Below, piece by piece: positions 28,701-37,827 of a DNA stretch of 64,000 nt (its first letter is position 1; each line of letters starts with the position of its first letter). Both the position numbers and the translations under genes were made by a program. The notes beneath the pieces are model-generated. The model was not told the origin of the DNA, ran no database searches, and worked only from the letters and a program-made list of their open reading frames with translations. Source of the stretch: Amycolatopsis alkalitolerans (GTDB lineage: Bacteria; Actinomycetota; Actinomycetes; Mycobacteriales; Pseudonocardiaceae). The stretch is from assembly GCF_006152065.1 (NCBI RefSeq), contig NZ_VDFW01000035.1, forward strand, positions 1-64,000, read 5' to 3'.

Positions 28701-29639
28701 TCAGGCTTTCATCCGGCGCTGGCGCGGGTCGAAGGCGTCCCGGAGGCCGTCGCCGATGAAGTTGATCGACAGCGAGATCAGCACCAGCACGACGAACGGG
28801 CCGAAGAACAGCCACGGGCGCGTCTGCACCTGTGCGTAGTTCTCCAGGATGACCCGGCCGAGCGACGTGTCCGGCGGCTGGACACCGAGGCCGATGAAGC
28901 TCAGCGCGGCCTCGACGAGCACGGCCTGCGCGACCGCCAGCGTCGCGTTCACCGTGATGCTGCCGACCATGTTGGGCACGAGATGCCGGAAGATGATCCG
29001 TCCCGTGCCCGCGCCCGCGGCCTTGGCCGCCTCGACGAACTCGCGCTGGGACAGCGCCATCGCCTCGGCCCGGGTGATCCGGGCGATCGGCATCCAGGCG
29101 AACAATGCCAGCACGATCGCGACCACGAACCAGCTGCCGTGCCCGAACACCTTCGCCATGATCGCGGCGGCCGCGATCTGCGGGATGATCAGGAACAGGT
29201 CCGTCAGCCGGGACAGCGCGGAGTCGGCGAACCCGCGCAGGTACCCGGCGAGCGAGCCGAACACCACCCCGATCGTCGTGGCCACGACCGACACGACGAC
29301 CGCGATCAGCAGCGAGAACTGGGTGCCGCGCAGGATCTGCGCCACCATGTCCTTGCCGATCTGCGTCGTGCCCAGCGGGAAGTCCGCCGTCGGCGGTGAG
29401 AACGACGGGAAGCTGGCGTCCTCGTAGTTGTGCGGCCAGAAGATCGGCATGACCACCGCGATCAGCGTGATCAGCAACAGCACCGCGGCGCTGATCATGG
29501 CCAGCTTGTGATGGAGGAACTTCCGCAGCACCAGCCTGCCCTGGCTGACCGGTTCCGGAAGTGCTTCAGGCGGAAGGGTGCCTTCGCGCTGAGCGGCCGA
29601 GGCCGCCTCGCCGGCAACCAGTGAGTTCATGTCAGCCAA
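28701..29639 (-). CDS. Peptide ABC transporter permease, DppC type
   Basis: The 312-aa inner-membrane permease has the N-terminal OppC_N segment (LVLRKFLHHKLAMISAAVLLL), about six helices and the EAA loop (EFVEAAKAAGAGTGRIIFRHLVPN). The C-terminus SINFIGDGLRDAFDPRQRR is characteristic of DppC/OppC. Its start lies within the last 8 bases of the dppB-type gene, so the two are translationally coupled. Confidence 0.94.
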   Translation of the reverse strand: MADMNSLVAGEAASAAQREGTLPPEALPEPVSQGRLVLRKFLHHKLAMISAAVLLLITLIAVVMPIFWPHNYEDASFPSFSPPTADFPLGTTQIGKDMVAQILRGTQFSLLIAVVVSVVATTIGVVFGSLAGYLRGFADSALSRLTDLFLIIPQIAAAAIMAKVFGHGSWFVVAIVLALFAWMPIARITRAEAMALSQREFVEAAKAAGAGTGRIIFRHLVPNMVGSITVNATLAVAQAVLVEAALSFIGLGVQPPDTSLGRVILENYAQVQTRPWLFFGPFVVLVLISLSINFIGDGLRDAFDPRQRRMKA

Positions 29640-30648
29640 CGCGAATCCTCGGGTCCATGATGCCGTACATGAGGTCAGCGATGAGGTTGGCCACCACCAC
29701 CATGACGGCGACGACGACCAGCCAGCCCATCAGCATGGCAGGATCCAGATGGTTGACCGAATCCACCAGCAACGTGCCCATCCCGTGCCAGTTGAACACC
29801 GTCTCGGTGATGATCGCGCCGGTGAGCACCTGCGCGAAGTTCACCGAGAACAGCGTGGCGACCGGAATCAGCGCGTTGCGGAACGCGTGCCGGAAGACGA
29901 CGCGCGAGCCGGAGATGCCCTTCGCCCGCGCCGTCCGCACGTAGTCCTGGTTCAGCGTCTCCAGCATCGACGCCCGCTGGAACCGGCTGTACGCGGCGAA
30001 GCTGATCGCCATGATGGACAGGGTGGGTAGCAGATAGGCACCCGAGTATTTGGCCAGGAAATCCCCGAACCCGCTCGAGGTGAGGTTTTCCGGGCTCGTA
30101 GTTCGCAGCCAGGGATTGCCCAGCCAGTCCGTGAGACCCAGATCGCGCACCCAGCCGTTGACCTGGATCGCGTAGGTCTTCAGGACCACCGCGACACAGA
30201 AGATCGGCATCGAGAACAGGAAGAACGCCAGCGTGGTCGCGATGTAGTCGAGGATCGAGTACTGCTTGACCGCGGCGAGCACACCCACCGCGATACCGAT
30301 GATCAGGGCGAGGACCTCGGCCCCGACCACCAGCTTGACGGTGACGCTGAAGGCACCGATCACCTTCGGGAACACCGGCTGCATGGCGTTGCCCTGCGCG
30401 ACCGAGACACCCCAGTCGCCCTGCAGGAAGTGCCAGAGCCAGTAGAAGTAGCGTTCGAAGACCGGCTTATCCAGACCAAGCTGCTGCGCGGTCTGCGCGA
30501 TGGCCGCGGGGTTGATGTTGGGGCGCCCGCGAAGCTCCGCCAGCGGATCCCCGACCGAGGCGATCGCCATGAACACCAGGAAGGTCCCGACCAGCAGGAC
30601 CGGGATCGAGATCGCCAGCCGGCGAAGGACGTAGATAACGAGATTCAA
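29632..30648 (-). CDS. Peptide ABC transporter permease, DppB type
   Basis: The 338-aa permease begins MNLVIYVLRRLAISIPVLLVGTFLVF, typical of DppB/OppB. The EAA loop is YVRTARAKGISGSRVVFRHAFRNALIPV and the end NLIADLMYGIMDPRIRVG is also typical. It follows the substrate-binding protein gene after a 173-base gap that holds a strong hairpin, and precedes the dppC-type gene. Confidence 0.94.
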   Translation of the reverse strand: MNLVIYVLRRLAISIPVLLVGTFLVFMAIASVGDPLAELRGRPNINPAAIAQTAQQLGLDKPVFERYFYWLWHFLQGDWGVSVAQGNAMQPVFPKVIGAFSVTVKLVVGAEVLALIIGIAVGVLAAVKQYSILDYIATTLAFFLFSMPIFCVAVVLKTYAIQVNGWVRDLGLTDWLGNPWLRTTSPENLTSSGFGDFLAKYSGAYLLPTLSIMAISFAAYSRFQRASMLETLNQDYVRTARAKGISGSRVVFRHAFRNALIPVATLFSVNFAQVLTGAIITETVFNWHGMGTLLVDSVNHLDPAMLMGWLVVVAVMVVVANLIADLMYGIMDPRIRVG

Positions 30649-30748
30649 CGAGATAGCTCCTCATCCGGGCCTGGCCGGAAGTATGCAGCCGCGCCCGGTG
30701 TCCACCGTACTGGGGGTCGCCCAACGGTCGACAGCTACTTCCGCTGGA

Positions 30749-30790
30749 AATCCGGGGGCCGGGGGTTCGTGGCCCCCGAGCCCCCGGATT
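30749..30790 (-). terminator. Compound hairpin between binding-protein and permease genes
   Basis: A 10-bp outer stem (AATCCGGGGG / CCCCCGGATT) encloses an inner 5-bp stem (GGGGG 30761-30765 / CCCCC 30773-30777). It lies 32 bases beyond the stop of the binding-protein gene and before the permease genes. It may end most transcripts there or protect the mRNA 3' end, so that the binding protein is made in excess. Confidence 0.65.
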
Positions 30791-30821
30791 CCGCCAGGGT
30801 CATTCGGTCAGTGGGAGAGGG

Positions 30822-32615
30822 TTACTTCTTCTGCTCCCACTCACCGGCGTTCCACAGCGCACCGTTGTACGACTGCATGTAGACCTTGTCGATGCCCTGG
30901 AACGCCCACATCGACGGGGTCGCGAACAGGGGCAGCGAAGCGTAGTCGTTCGCCAGGTCCTGGTCCGCCTGCTGGTACGCCTTGGTCGCCGCGGCGTCGT
31001 CGGTCGCGCCGAGCGCTGCCTGGAACGCCTGGTCGACCTTCGGGTCACTCAGCGCCTGGTAGTTCTGGCTACCGCCGCTCTGGAAGATCGGCACGGTCTG
31101 CGACTTGAACGGAGCCGAGGACCAGCCGAACAGGGCGATGTCCCAGTTACCCGTGCTCAGGTGACCACCGCTGAAGAACGCCGGGTCGTTGTCGTTCTTG
31201 ACCTCGATGCCCGCGGCCTTGGCCTGGGACTGGATGATCTCGACCGTCTGGTCACGCCGCGCGTTGTTGTTGTGCGAGATCTTGACCGAGAACCGCTGGC
31301 CGTTCTTCTGGTAGATGCCGTCGGCCCCGAGCGTCCAGCCGTCGGCTTCCAGTGTCTTCTTGGCCGCCGCGGCGCCCTGCCCCGCCTTGGAGCTGTAGAG
31401 GTCCTGGAAGCCGGCCTCACCGGGCTGGTACAGCAGGCTGTTCAGCGGCGTGACGTCCGACTGGACCTCCTTGAGGAGCTTGTCGGTGATCTCCTTGCGG
31501 TCGATCGCCTCGAACAGCGCCTTGCGCGCCGCCTCGTCCTTGAGCACCGGGTTCTTGTAGTTCAGGTCGATGTGCTCGTAGGTCAGCTGAGGCGCGGAAC
31601 CGTAGACCACACCCTGCGCGGACAGGCCCTTCAAGGTGTCTGCCGCGGTCGCGTCCGGCTGGGTCGACGCCACGACCTGGATCTCGCCGTTCTGCAGCGC
31701 CGTCGCCATCGCCTTGGTGTCGGAGAACGCCCGGACGATGATCTTGTTCGGGCCGCCCTTCGCCCCCACCCAGTTCGGGTTCTTCTCCAGGGTGACGGAC
31801 TTCTGGTTCTCGTCGTAGGCGGTGATCATGTACGGACCGGAGGCCGGGTCGAGCTTCGCGTCGAAGCCCTTCCAGCTGTTGGTCCAGAAGTCGCCGGCCT
31901 TCTTCAGAATCGCCGGGTCACTGGTCGGCGTGACCTTGGTGATGTCCGGAATGCCGGTCTGCTGCTCCAGGATGTGCGCCGGCAGCATCACGCCGTTGTC
32001 GAACAGGCCCTTGTAGTCGGTGTAGGGCTGCTTGTAGGTCGTGACGAAGGTGAGGTCGTCCTTGCACTCCGCCTTGTCGATCAGGTCGTAACCCGTCGTC
32101 GACACGGCGTTGAAGTCCTTGACCTTACCGCTGTCGGCCAGCCACGCGAGGTAGTAGTCCTTGCAGTTCCAAGGCGCGCCGTCGGACCACTTGACCCCGG
32201 GGTGGATCTTGTAGGTCACGGTGTAGGGGTTCGTGGAGGTCACGTCCCAGGAGTCCAGCACGTCGGCGTTGCGCAGGACCTTGTTGTTGCCGTCCAGCAC
32301 GTCCGAACCGGACAGCACCTGGTTGATGATGTAGATGTTGTAGGACGTGTTCGTATCCGGCGTCACGTTGTTGTAGGCCGAGAACGTGTCGTCGATACCC
32401 ACCGTGACCGGACCGTTCCACGACGGTACATCGGCTAGTTTGAATGTGCCGGCTTGGGCGTTTTCCGCCTTGCCGACCGCCATGCTCTTGATGTCGGTGC
32501 TCGAACCGTTCTGGTCCGTGCCCCCGCTGCCGCCACTGCCGCCACTGCAGGCGCTCAGCACGAGCGCGGCAGCCGCGGCCACGGTAACGGCCGAAGCTGC
32601 TTTCCATTTTCTCAT
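30822..32615 (-). CDS. Peptide-binding lipoprotein of an ABC transporter (family 5)
   Basis: The 597-aa lipoprotein has a signal peptide with lipobox LSACSG near residue 23, then a Gly/Ser linker and a family-5 extracellular solute-binding domain (IHPGVKWSDGAPWNCKDYYLAWLAD and DPASGPYMITAYDENQ are typical). It should deliver oligopeptides to the DppB/DppC-type permeases downstream. GGAGGG nine bases before the ATG supports the start. Confidence 0.93.
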   Translation of the reverse strand: MRKWKAASAVTVAAAAALVLSACSGGSGGSGGTDQNGSSTDIKSMAVGKAENAQAGTFKLADVPSWNGPVTVGIDDTFSAYNNVTPDTNTSYNIYIINQVLSGSDVLDGNNKVLRNADVLDSWDVTSTNPYTVTYKIHPGVKWSDGAPWNCKDYYLAWLADSGKVKDFNAVSTTGYDLIDKAECKDDLTFVTTYKQPYTDYKGLFDNGVMLPAHILEQQTGIPDITKVTPTSDPAILKKAGDFWTNSWKGFDAKLDPASGPYMITAYDENQKSVTLEKNPNWVGAKGGPNKIIVRAFSDTKAMATALQNGEIQVVASTQPDATAADTLKGLSAQGVVYGSAPQLTYEHIDLNYKNPVLKDEAARKALFEAIDRKEITDKLLKEVQSDVTPLNSLLYQPGEAGFQDLYSSKAGQGAAAAKKTLEADGWTLGADGIYQKNGQRFSVKISHNNNARRDQTVEIIQSQAKAAGIEVKNDNDPAFFSGGHLSTGNWDIALFGWSSAPFKSQTVPIFQSGGSQNYQALSDPKVDQAFQAALGATDDAAATKAYQQADQDLANDYASLPLFATPSMWAFQGIDKVYMQSYNGALWNAGEWEQKK

Positions 32616-32807
32616 TTACGTGTGCCCTCCTAGCACTGGGCTAACGCCCACACCGCTCCTGCGCGTTAGGCGGGAGCTTATGTCACGCCGAATGCACGCG
32701 TCGGCGCACTGCGGGAGAACGGTAGAAAGATGAGCACAAAGAGTCACCACCCCGGGAACGATTGTGACCAAAGGGTGACTTCCACCTAACATCGCGACAT
32801 ACGTTGG

Positions 32808-34556
32808 TTACTTGCCGCCACGTGTCCAATTCACCGCGGACCCGAACGGCCCAACCATCGCAGGGCCCGGCGTTACGCCGGAAATGCCCGTTCCGATGGC
32901 CAGGGTATTCGCCAGCTGGAACAGCGGGATCACCGTGTGCTGTGCCCACAGTTTCGGTTCGAGATCGGCGAGGGCGTCCTTGAGCGGCTCCTGCCCGGTG
33001 AGCGCCTCGTCGATCGTGGGCTGCAGCCCGGCGTCGCAGATCCCGGCGGGGTTGGCTGGCACCACGGGCGCCGTCGACGTGCTCGTGGTCTGCCCGGGGG
33101 TGCAGCCGAACGTCGAGGCGAGCACCGTCGCGGGATCCCCGCTGACCGGCATCGGCACCACGGCGACGTCCACCCCGACATCGCCGGAACCGTTCGAGCT
33201 GGGCTGTGCTCCCTGGTTGACCGGCATCGCCAGCAGGTTCGAGAACAGGTCGTGCGGCTCGGGGTTGACGGTCGTGACCTGCACCCCCGCCGCGGTGAGC
33301 TCACGCGCGAGCTCCTTCGCGATGCTCGCGTACGGCTCCAGCTCGCCGGGCGAGGCGACGACGAGCGACAGCGGCTTGGCGTCCTTACGCCAGGTGCCTG
33401 CCTCCTGCGTATAACCGGCCTTCTGCAGCAGCGACGCCGCTTTGGCCTGGTCCGGCGCCGATCCGTCCCCGGGAATCGTCCCGGCATAGCCCGGCACCGC
33501 GGGGGCGAGCACCTGCGCGTCCGCGCGCAGCCCCGCCGACGGACCGCCGCCCGTGCCCTCGTCGATGAGCTTGTTGCGGTCGATCAGCGCGGCGACCCCC
33601 GCCCGGACGTCGTCGTCGGTCAGCACGCCGTTTACCGGGCGCAGCAGCACGTCGGCCACCCGCGGGCTGGGCACGGTGTGGACCTGGACGCCGGCGCCGA
33701 TGTCCTGCAGCAGCTTGAGGCCGGTGGCATCGGTACGGGACACCACGAACTGCTCGTTGCCACTGTGCAGCGCGGTGGCGAGCCCGGCCTCGTCGGAGCG
33801 GCGAAGGACGATCTGGTCCACGGCCGCCGGCTTGTCCCAATAGCGCTCGTTGCGCTCGAGAATGATCTCGCCGCGGGCGGTGTCGAGCTGCTTGATGGAG
33901 AACGGGCCGCCATAGGCCGGAAAACTGCTCCGCAATGCCCCCTGCCAGCCACCTGGAGCGTCTTTCAGCAAATGCTGGGGTAACAGGTCGGAGAACAGCG
34001 TGCGCCAGCCAGGATAGGGCTGGGAGAACGTCACCTGAACGCCCTTGCCACCCTCGCTCGGCTGGATGTTCGCGATGAGCCGGTAGCCGGCCGGTTCGAC
34101 CACGCCGGGCTGGGTGCGCATGGCGTCGGCGAGGTAGACGAAGTCCTCGACCGCGATCGGGGCGCCGTCGGACCAGGACGCGTCCTGGCGGATCTCGTAG
34201 GTCACCGTGAACGGCGCCTGGGAGGTCACCGACGCCGAGCGCATGAGCGTGGTGTCGAGTTCGTACTGGCCGTCGTCGCGCTGGCGGAAGACCGACGGCA
34301 GCAGCAGCTGCGAGAGCGCGGTGGTCATCGTCGACTGGTCGGCGAGGTTGTGCGGGTTGTAGCCGCCCGAGATGTGGTCGACCCCGACCACGATCTGTGA
34401 CGGGCCCGGCTTGACCGCGGTGGTGGACTGCGCTGCCGGCGAGGTGACCACGGGCGGCGGCGGGTTCGCCGTGCACGCGCCGAGGACGAGACTGAGCGCC
34501 AGCGCTGATGCCACCGCTCCTCTTGTCCGCACACTGCCTCCCCAGGCGCTGAGCAC
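32808..34556 (-). CDS. lpqW: LpqW-type family-5 lipoprotein
   Basis: The 582-aa lipoprotein (lipobox VLGACTAN near residue 28) has a family-5 binding-protein fold (IRQDASWSDGAPIAVEDFVYLAD). In mycobacteria the LpqW gene lies next to typA exactly as here, and LpqW controls flux between PIMs and LM/LAM at the mannosyltransferase PimE step instead of peptide uptake. Assignment rests on synteny and fold; whether this organism makes LAM-like glycans is not shown by the window. It lies upstream of a true peptide transporter, so a transport role is the alternative. Confidence 0.8.
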   Translation of the reverse strand: MLSAWGGSVRTRGAVASALALSLVLGACTANPPPPVVTSPAAQSTTAVKPGPSQIVVGVDHISGGYNPHNLADQSTMTTALSQLLLPSVFRQRDDGQYELDTTLMRSASVTSQAPFTVTYEIRQDASWSDGAPIAVEDFVYLADAMRTQPGVVEPAGYRLIANIQPSEGGKGVQVTFSQPYPGWRTLFSDLLPQHLLKDAPGGWQGALRSSFPAYGGPFSIKQLDTARGEIILERNERYWDKPAAVDQIVLRRSDEAGLATALHSGNEQFVVSRTDATGLKLLQDIGAGVQVHTVPSPRVADVLLRPVNGVLTDDDVRAGVAALIDRNKLIDEGTGGGPSAGLRADAQVLAPAVPGYAGTIPGDGSAPDQAKAASLLQKAGYTQEAGTWRKDAKPLSLVVASPGELEPYASIAKELARELTAAGVQVTTVNPEPHDLFSNLLAMPVNQGAQPSSNGSGDVGVDVAVVPMPVSGDPATVLASTFGCTPGQTTSTSTAPVVPANPAGICDAGLQPTIDEALTGQEPLKDALADLEPKLWAQHTVIPLFQLANTLAIGTGISGVTPGPAMVGPFGSAVNWTRGGK

Positions 34557-34656
34557 ATGATGGTGTCACAAGGCCGGTTACCCCGGCATGAAGCCCGCCC
34601 GGCACCGTATCGGGTGGACGCTCGCCACTCGGACCGGGTTCCGGTTTCCGCACACG

Positions 34657-34690
34657 AAAAAGCCGGCCTCCCGGGCGGGAAGCCGGCTTC
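34657..34690 (-). terminator. Intrinsic terminator after typA
   Basis: On the minus strand GAAGCCGGC and GCCGGCTTTTTC form an 8-bp stem (34660-34667 with 34682-34689) closed by a GC-rich loop and followed by a run of five T. It lies just beyond the typA stop codon. Confidence 0.85.
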
Positions 34691-34699
34691 GCGGGGCGT

Positions 34700-36598
34700 T
34701 TACCGGGCCAGGCTCTTGGCCCGCGAACGCTCCTTCGCGCGCTGGCTGATGTCCAGCGTCACCTTGCGCACCCGGACCACCTCGGGCGCGACCTCGACAC
34801 ACTCGTCGACGGCGCAGAACTCCAGCGCCTCCTCCAGGCCCAGCTTGCGCGGGCGCGCCAGGCGCTCGAGCTCGTCACCGGTGGAGGAGCGCATGTTGGT
34901 GAGCTTCTTCTCCTTGGTGATGTTGATGTCGAGATCCTCTGCGCGCGGGTTCTCCCCGACGACCATCCCCTCGTACACCTCCGCGCCCGGCTCGACGAAG
35001 AAGGTGCCGCGGTCGGCCAGCTGGATCATCGCGTACGCGGTGATCGGGCCCGACCGGTCGGCCACCAGCGAACCGCTGTGCCGCGTGCGGATCTCGCCCG
35101 CCCACGGGAAGTAGCCCTCGAACACGTGATTCGCGATGCCCGTGCCACGGGTCTCGGTGAGGAAGTCGGTGCGGAACCCGATCAGGCCCCGCGCGGGCAG
35201 CACGTACTCGAGCCGGATACGGCCGGTGCCGTTGCCGGCCATGTGCTCCATCCGTCCCTTGCGGGCGGCCATGAGCTGGGTGATCGAACCGAGGTGCTCC
35301 TCGGGCGAGTCGATCGTGAGCCGCTCGAACGGCTCGTGCAGCTTGCCGTCGATGGTGCGGGTGACCACCTGCGGCTTGCCGACGGTCAGCTCGAAGCCCT
35401 CGCGGCGCATCTGCTCGACGAGGATCGCCAGCGCCAGCTCGCCTCGCCCCTGCACCTCCCAGGTGTCCGGGCGTTCGGTGGGCAGCACCTTGATGCTCAC
35501 GTTGCCGACCAGTTCCTGGTCGAGCCGGGCCTTCACGAGGCGAGCCGTGAGCTTGTCGCCGCCGCCCCGGCCGGCCAGCGGCGAGGTGTTCACGCCGATG
35601 GTCATGGAGATCGCGGGCTCGTCGACGGTGATCCGTGGCAGCGCCGCCGGGTTGTCCATGTCGGCGAGCGTGTCACCGATCGTGATGTCCGGGATGCCCG
35701 CGATGGCGACGAGATCACCGGCCGCGGCCTCCTGCGCCGGCACGCGTTCGAGCGCCTCGGTAACCAGCAGTTCGGAAACGCGCACGTTCTGCGTCGATCC
35801 GTCCGCGCGTAGCCACGCCACCGTCTGGCCCTTGCGCAGCTTGCCCGAATGGATGCGGATGAGCGCGATCCGGCCGAGGAAGTTGGACGCGTCGAGGTTG
35901 GTCACCAGCGCGCGCAGCGGGCCAGTGACGTCCGCGGCCGGCGGCGGCACGTGGCGCAGCAGGGTCTCGAACAGCGGGTCGAGGTTCTCGCTGGCGGGCA
36001 GCGCGCCGTCGGCCGGCCGCTCGAGGCCCGCCCGCCCGGCGCGCGCCGACGCGTAGACGACCGGCAGATCGAGCACCGCGTCCAGATCGGCGTCCTCGAT
36101 GTCACCGGCGAGGTCGAGCAGCAGATCGTGGGTCTCCTCGACGACCTCGGCGATCCGGGCGTCGGGCCGGTCGACCTTGTTCACCACGAGCACCACCGGC
36201 AGGCCGGCCTCGAGCGTCTTGCGCAGCACGAAGCGCGTCTGCGGCAGCGGGCCCTCACTGGCGTCCACCAGCAGGAGCACACCGTCCACCATGGACAGGC
36301 CGCGCTCCACCTCACCGCCGAAATCCGCGTGGCCGGGGGTGTCGATGACGTTGATGGTCACCGCGCCGTCCGGGGTCTGGCGGTGGATGGCGGTGTTCTT
36401 GGCCAGGATGGTGATGCCCTTTTCACGTTCGAGCTCACCGGAGTCCAGCACGCGGTCGACGACCTCGGCCCGTTCGGCGAACGCGCCGGACTGGCGGAGC
36501 ATGGCATCGACCAGCGTGGTCTTGCCATGGTCGACGTGTGCCACGATGGCGACGTTGCGGAGGTCCGTGCGGACCTTCTCGGCGGTGGCTGCGGGCAC
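34700..36598 (-). CDS. typA: Ribosome-associated GTPase TypA/BipA
   Basis: The 632-aa translational GTPase binds ribosomes in stress and helps 50S assembly. G motifs are clear: AHVDHGKTT (G1), the switch region with RGITIL-like [22 protein letters not shown] (G3), NKVDRPDAR (G4) and an EF-G-like C-terminal half ([14 protein letters not shown]-type [19 protein letters not shown]). GTG 36598 is fixed by AGGAG seven bases upstream; the frame is open to 36682 but without support. It is divergent from the trpS leader. Confidence 0.96.
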   Translation of the reverse strand: MPAATAEKVRTDLRNVAIVAHVDHGKTTLVDAMLRQSGAFAERAEVVDRVLDSGELEREKGITILAKNTAIHRQTPDGAVTINVIDTPGHADFGGEVERGLSMVDGVLLLVDASEGPLPQTRFVLRKTLEAGLPVVLVVNKVDRPDARIAEVVEETHDLLLDLAGDIEDADLDAVLDLPVVYASARAGRAGLERPADGALPASENLDPLFETLLRHVPPPAADVTGPLRALVTNLDASNFLGRIALIRIHSGKLRKGQTVAWLRADGSTQNVRVSELLVTEALERVPAQEAAAGDLVAIAGIPDITIGDTLADMDNPAALPRITVDEPAISMTIGVNTSPLAGRGGGDKLTARLVKARLDQELVGNVSIKVLPTERPDTWEVQGRGELALAILVEQMRREGFELTVGKPQVVTRTIDGKLHEPFERLTIDSPEEHLGSITQLMAARKGRMEHMAGNGTGRIRLEYVLPARGLIGFRTDFLTETRGTGIANHVFEGYFPWAGEIRTRHSGSLVADRSGPITAYAMIQLADRGTFFVEPGAEVYEGMVVGENPRAEDLDINITKEKKLTNMRSSTGDELERLARPRKLGLEEALEFCAVDECVEVAPEVVRVRKVTLDISQRAKERSRAKSLAR

Positions 36599-36707
36599 GC
36601 GAAGGCTCCTGGGTACGAGAGGTCTGAGGGAGACGCCGGAGCCTGCTCTGGCCACGGACAGTCCATACCAGGATACCGCCACCCCCTATGTGATCAGCGC
36701 CACGCTG

Positions 36708-36713
36708 TAAAGT
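36708..36713 (+). promoter_or_regulatory. -10 element of the trpS transcript
   Basis: TAAAGT lies six bases before the leader-peptide ATG, so transcription probably starts at or next to that ATG and the leader peptide is translated from a leaderless message. No good -35 is seen. Confidence 0.5.
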
Positions 36714-36719
36714 AGCGGT

Positions 36720-36764
36720 ATGCGCAGCTTTGCAGGACTGTGGTGGCCGCCCTCGGGCGGCTGA
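36720..36764 (+). CDS. Tryptophan attenuator leader peptide (14 aa)
   Basis: ATG to TGA encodes MRSFAGLWWPPSGG with two adjacent TGG codons (36741-36746). The Trp codons lie immediately before the 5' arm of the first attenuator hairpin and the stop lies just after its 3' arm. This is the classic design of a ribosome-sensed leader peptide. Its only purpose should be to report tryptophanyl-tRNA supply for the TrpRS gene downstream. Confidence 0.9.
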   Translation: MRSFAGLWWPPSGG

Positions 36765-36815
36765 CCGCTGTGCGCTGACACAGATACCAGGGCCGCCCTC
36801 GTGGGCGGCCTTTTT
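36746..36815 (+). promoter_or_regulatory. Ribosome-mediated transcription attenuator of trpS
   Basis: Four segments can be read directly: 1 GCCGCC (36746-36751), 2 GGGCGGC (36755-36761), 3 GGCCGCCC (36791-36798), 4 GGGCGGCC (36803-36810) followed by TTTTT (36811-36815). 3:4 is a perfect 8-bp intrinsic terminator. Segment 2 is also perfectly complementary to 3 (7 bp), giving an antiterminator, and 1:2 pair over 6 bp. A ribosome stalled on the Trp codons would cover 1 and free 2 to pair with 3, switching trpS on when charged tRNA-Trp is scarce. Confidence 0.92.
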
Positions 36816-36864
36816 CGTGCTCGAAGGTCTCCCCGCGGTCGGCACGAACGACGGGGAACACGAC

Positions 36865-37827
36865 ATGAGACTGTCCGGCATCACGCCCTCGGGCCACGCC
36901 CAGCTCGGCAACCACCTCGGCGCGATCGCGCGCTGGGCCGCCGACGGTGCACCCGAGGATCTCTACTTCGTCTCGGATCTGCACGCGATGACCACGACGC
37001 ACAATCCCGCCGGGCTGCGCGGGCGGGCCGGTGAACTGCTCGCCGTACTGATCGCCAGCGGAATCCCGGCGGAACGCGTTTTCGTCCAATCCGATCTCGC
37101 GCGCGAACTGGGCGCGCTGACCTGGGTGCTCGAATGCACCTGCAGCTACGGCGAGGCCGCGCGGATGATCCAGTTCAAGGAGAAGGCGGGCGGCCAGCAC
37201 GGGGTGCGGCTGAGCCTGCTGACCTATCCCGTGCTGATGGCCGCGGACATCCTGCTGCAGGGCGCGGACGAGGTGCCGGTCGGGCAGGACCAGAGCCAGC
37301 ACGTCGAACTGGCGCGGGCGCTCGCGAGGCGGTTCAACTCGACCTACGGCGAGGTGTTCACGATCCCGGAGCCGGTGCTGCCGGTGACCGGCGCCCGCGT
37401 GCGCGACCTGGCGGACCCGACGCGGAAGATGTCCAAATCCACCCGCGACTCCGCGGGGGTGGTGTTCGTGCTCGACGAACCCACGCTGATCCGCCGGAAG
37501 ATCCGCCGCGCGGTGACGGACGCGCAGCCGGCCCCGGCCTACGACCCGGAGACACGGCCAGGGGTGTCGAACCTGCTGGAGATCCTCGGCGCCTGCACGG
37601 GAACGACGCCACAGGAGGTGGCCGCGGAGTACACGTCGTACGGCGCGCTGAAGGAAGCGGTCGCGGCCGCGGTGATCGAGACGCTCCGGCCGGTCCGCGA
37701 GCACACGCTCGCGCTGCTTTCGGACCCGGCGGAGCTGGACCGGGTGCGCAAGGCCGGCGCGGTCCGGGCGGCCGAACGCGGTGAGCACCGGGTCAACGCC
37801 GCGCTGCGGTTGATCGGAGCCGGCTAG
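36865..37827 (+). CDS. trpS: Tryptophanyl-tRNA synthetase, probably the inducible auxiliary type
   Basis: The 320-aa class I enzyme charges tRNA-Trp. The HIGH-region equivalent is TPSGHAQLGNHLGA, the tryptophan pocket region includes LLTYPVLMAADILLQGADEVPVGQDQ and the KMSKS loop is RKMSKSTRDS. ATG 36865 has GGGGA seven bases upstream; upstream codons in this frame run through the attenuator and are not real. In Streptomyces an antibiotic (indolmycin)-resistant second TrpRS is controlled by just such an attenuator, so I infer the same kind here; resistance cannot be read from sequence with certainty. Confidence 0.93.
   Translation: MRLSGITPSGHAQLGNHLGAIARWAADGAPEDLYFVSDLHAMTTTHNPAGLRGRAGELLAVLIASGIPAERVFVQSDLARELGALTWVLECTCSYGEAARMIQFKEKAGGQHGVRLSLLTYPVLMAADILLQGADEVPVGQDQSQHVELARALARRFNSTYGEVFTIPEPVLPVTGARVRDLADPTRKMSKSTRDSAGVVFVLDEPTLIRRKIRRAVTDAQPAPAYDPETRPGVSNLLEILGACTGTTPQEVAAEYTSYGALKEAVAAAVIETLRPVREHTLALLSDPAELDRVRKAGAVRAAERGEHRVNAALRLIGAG

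Noticed and set aside
32742-32780. AGTCACC / GGTGACT inverted repeat upstream of the peptide-binding lipoprotein gene
   Set aside because: Only 7 bp with a 25-base spacer; too weak to call an operator or terminator on its own.
36730-36864. N-terminal extension of TrpRS by 45 codons
   Set aside because: These codons run through the attenuator hairpins and the leader peptide; a ribosome site supports ATG 36865 and the TrpRS fold begins there.
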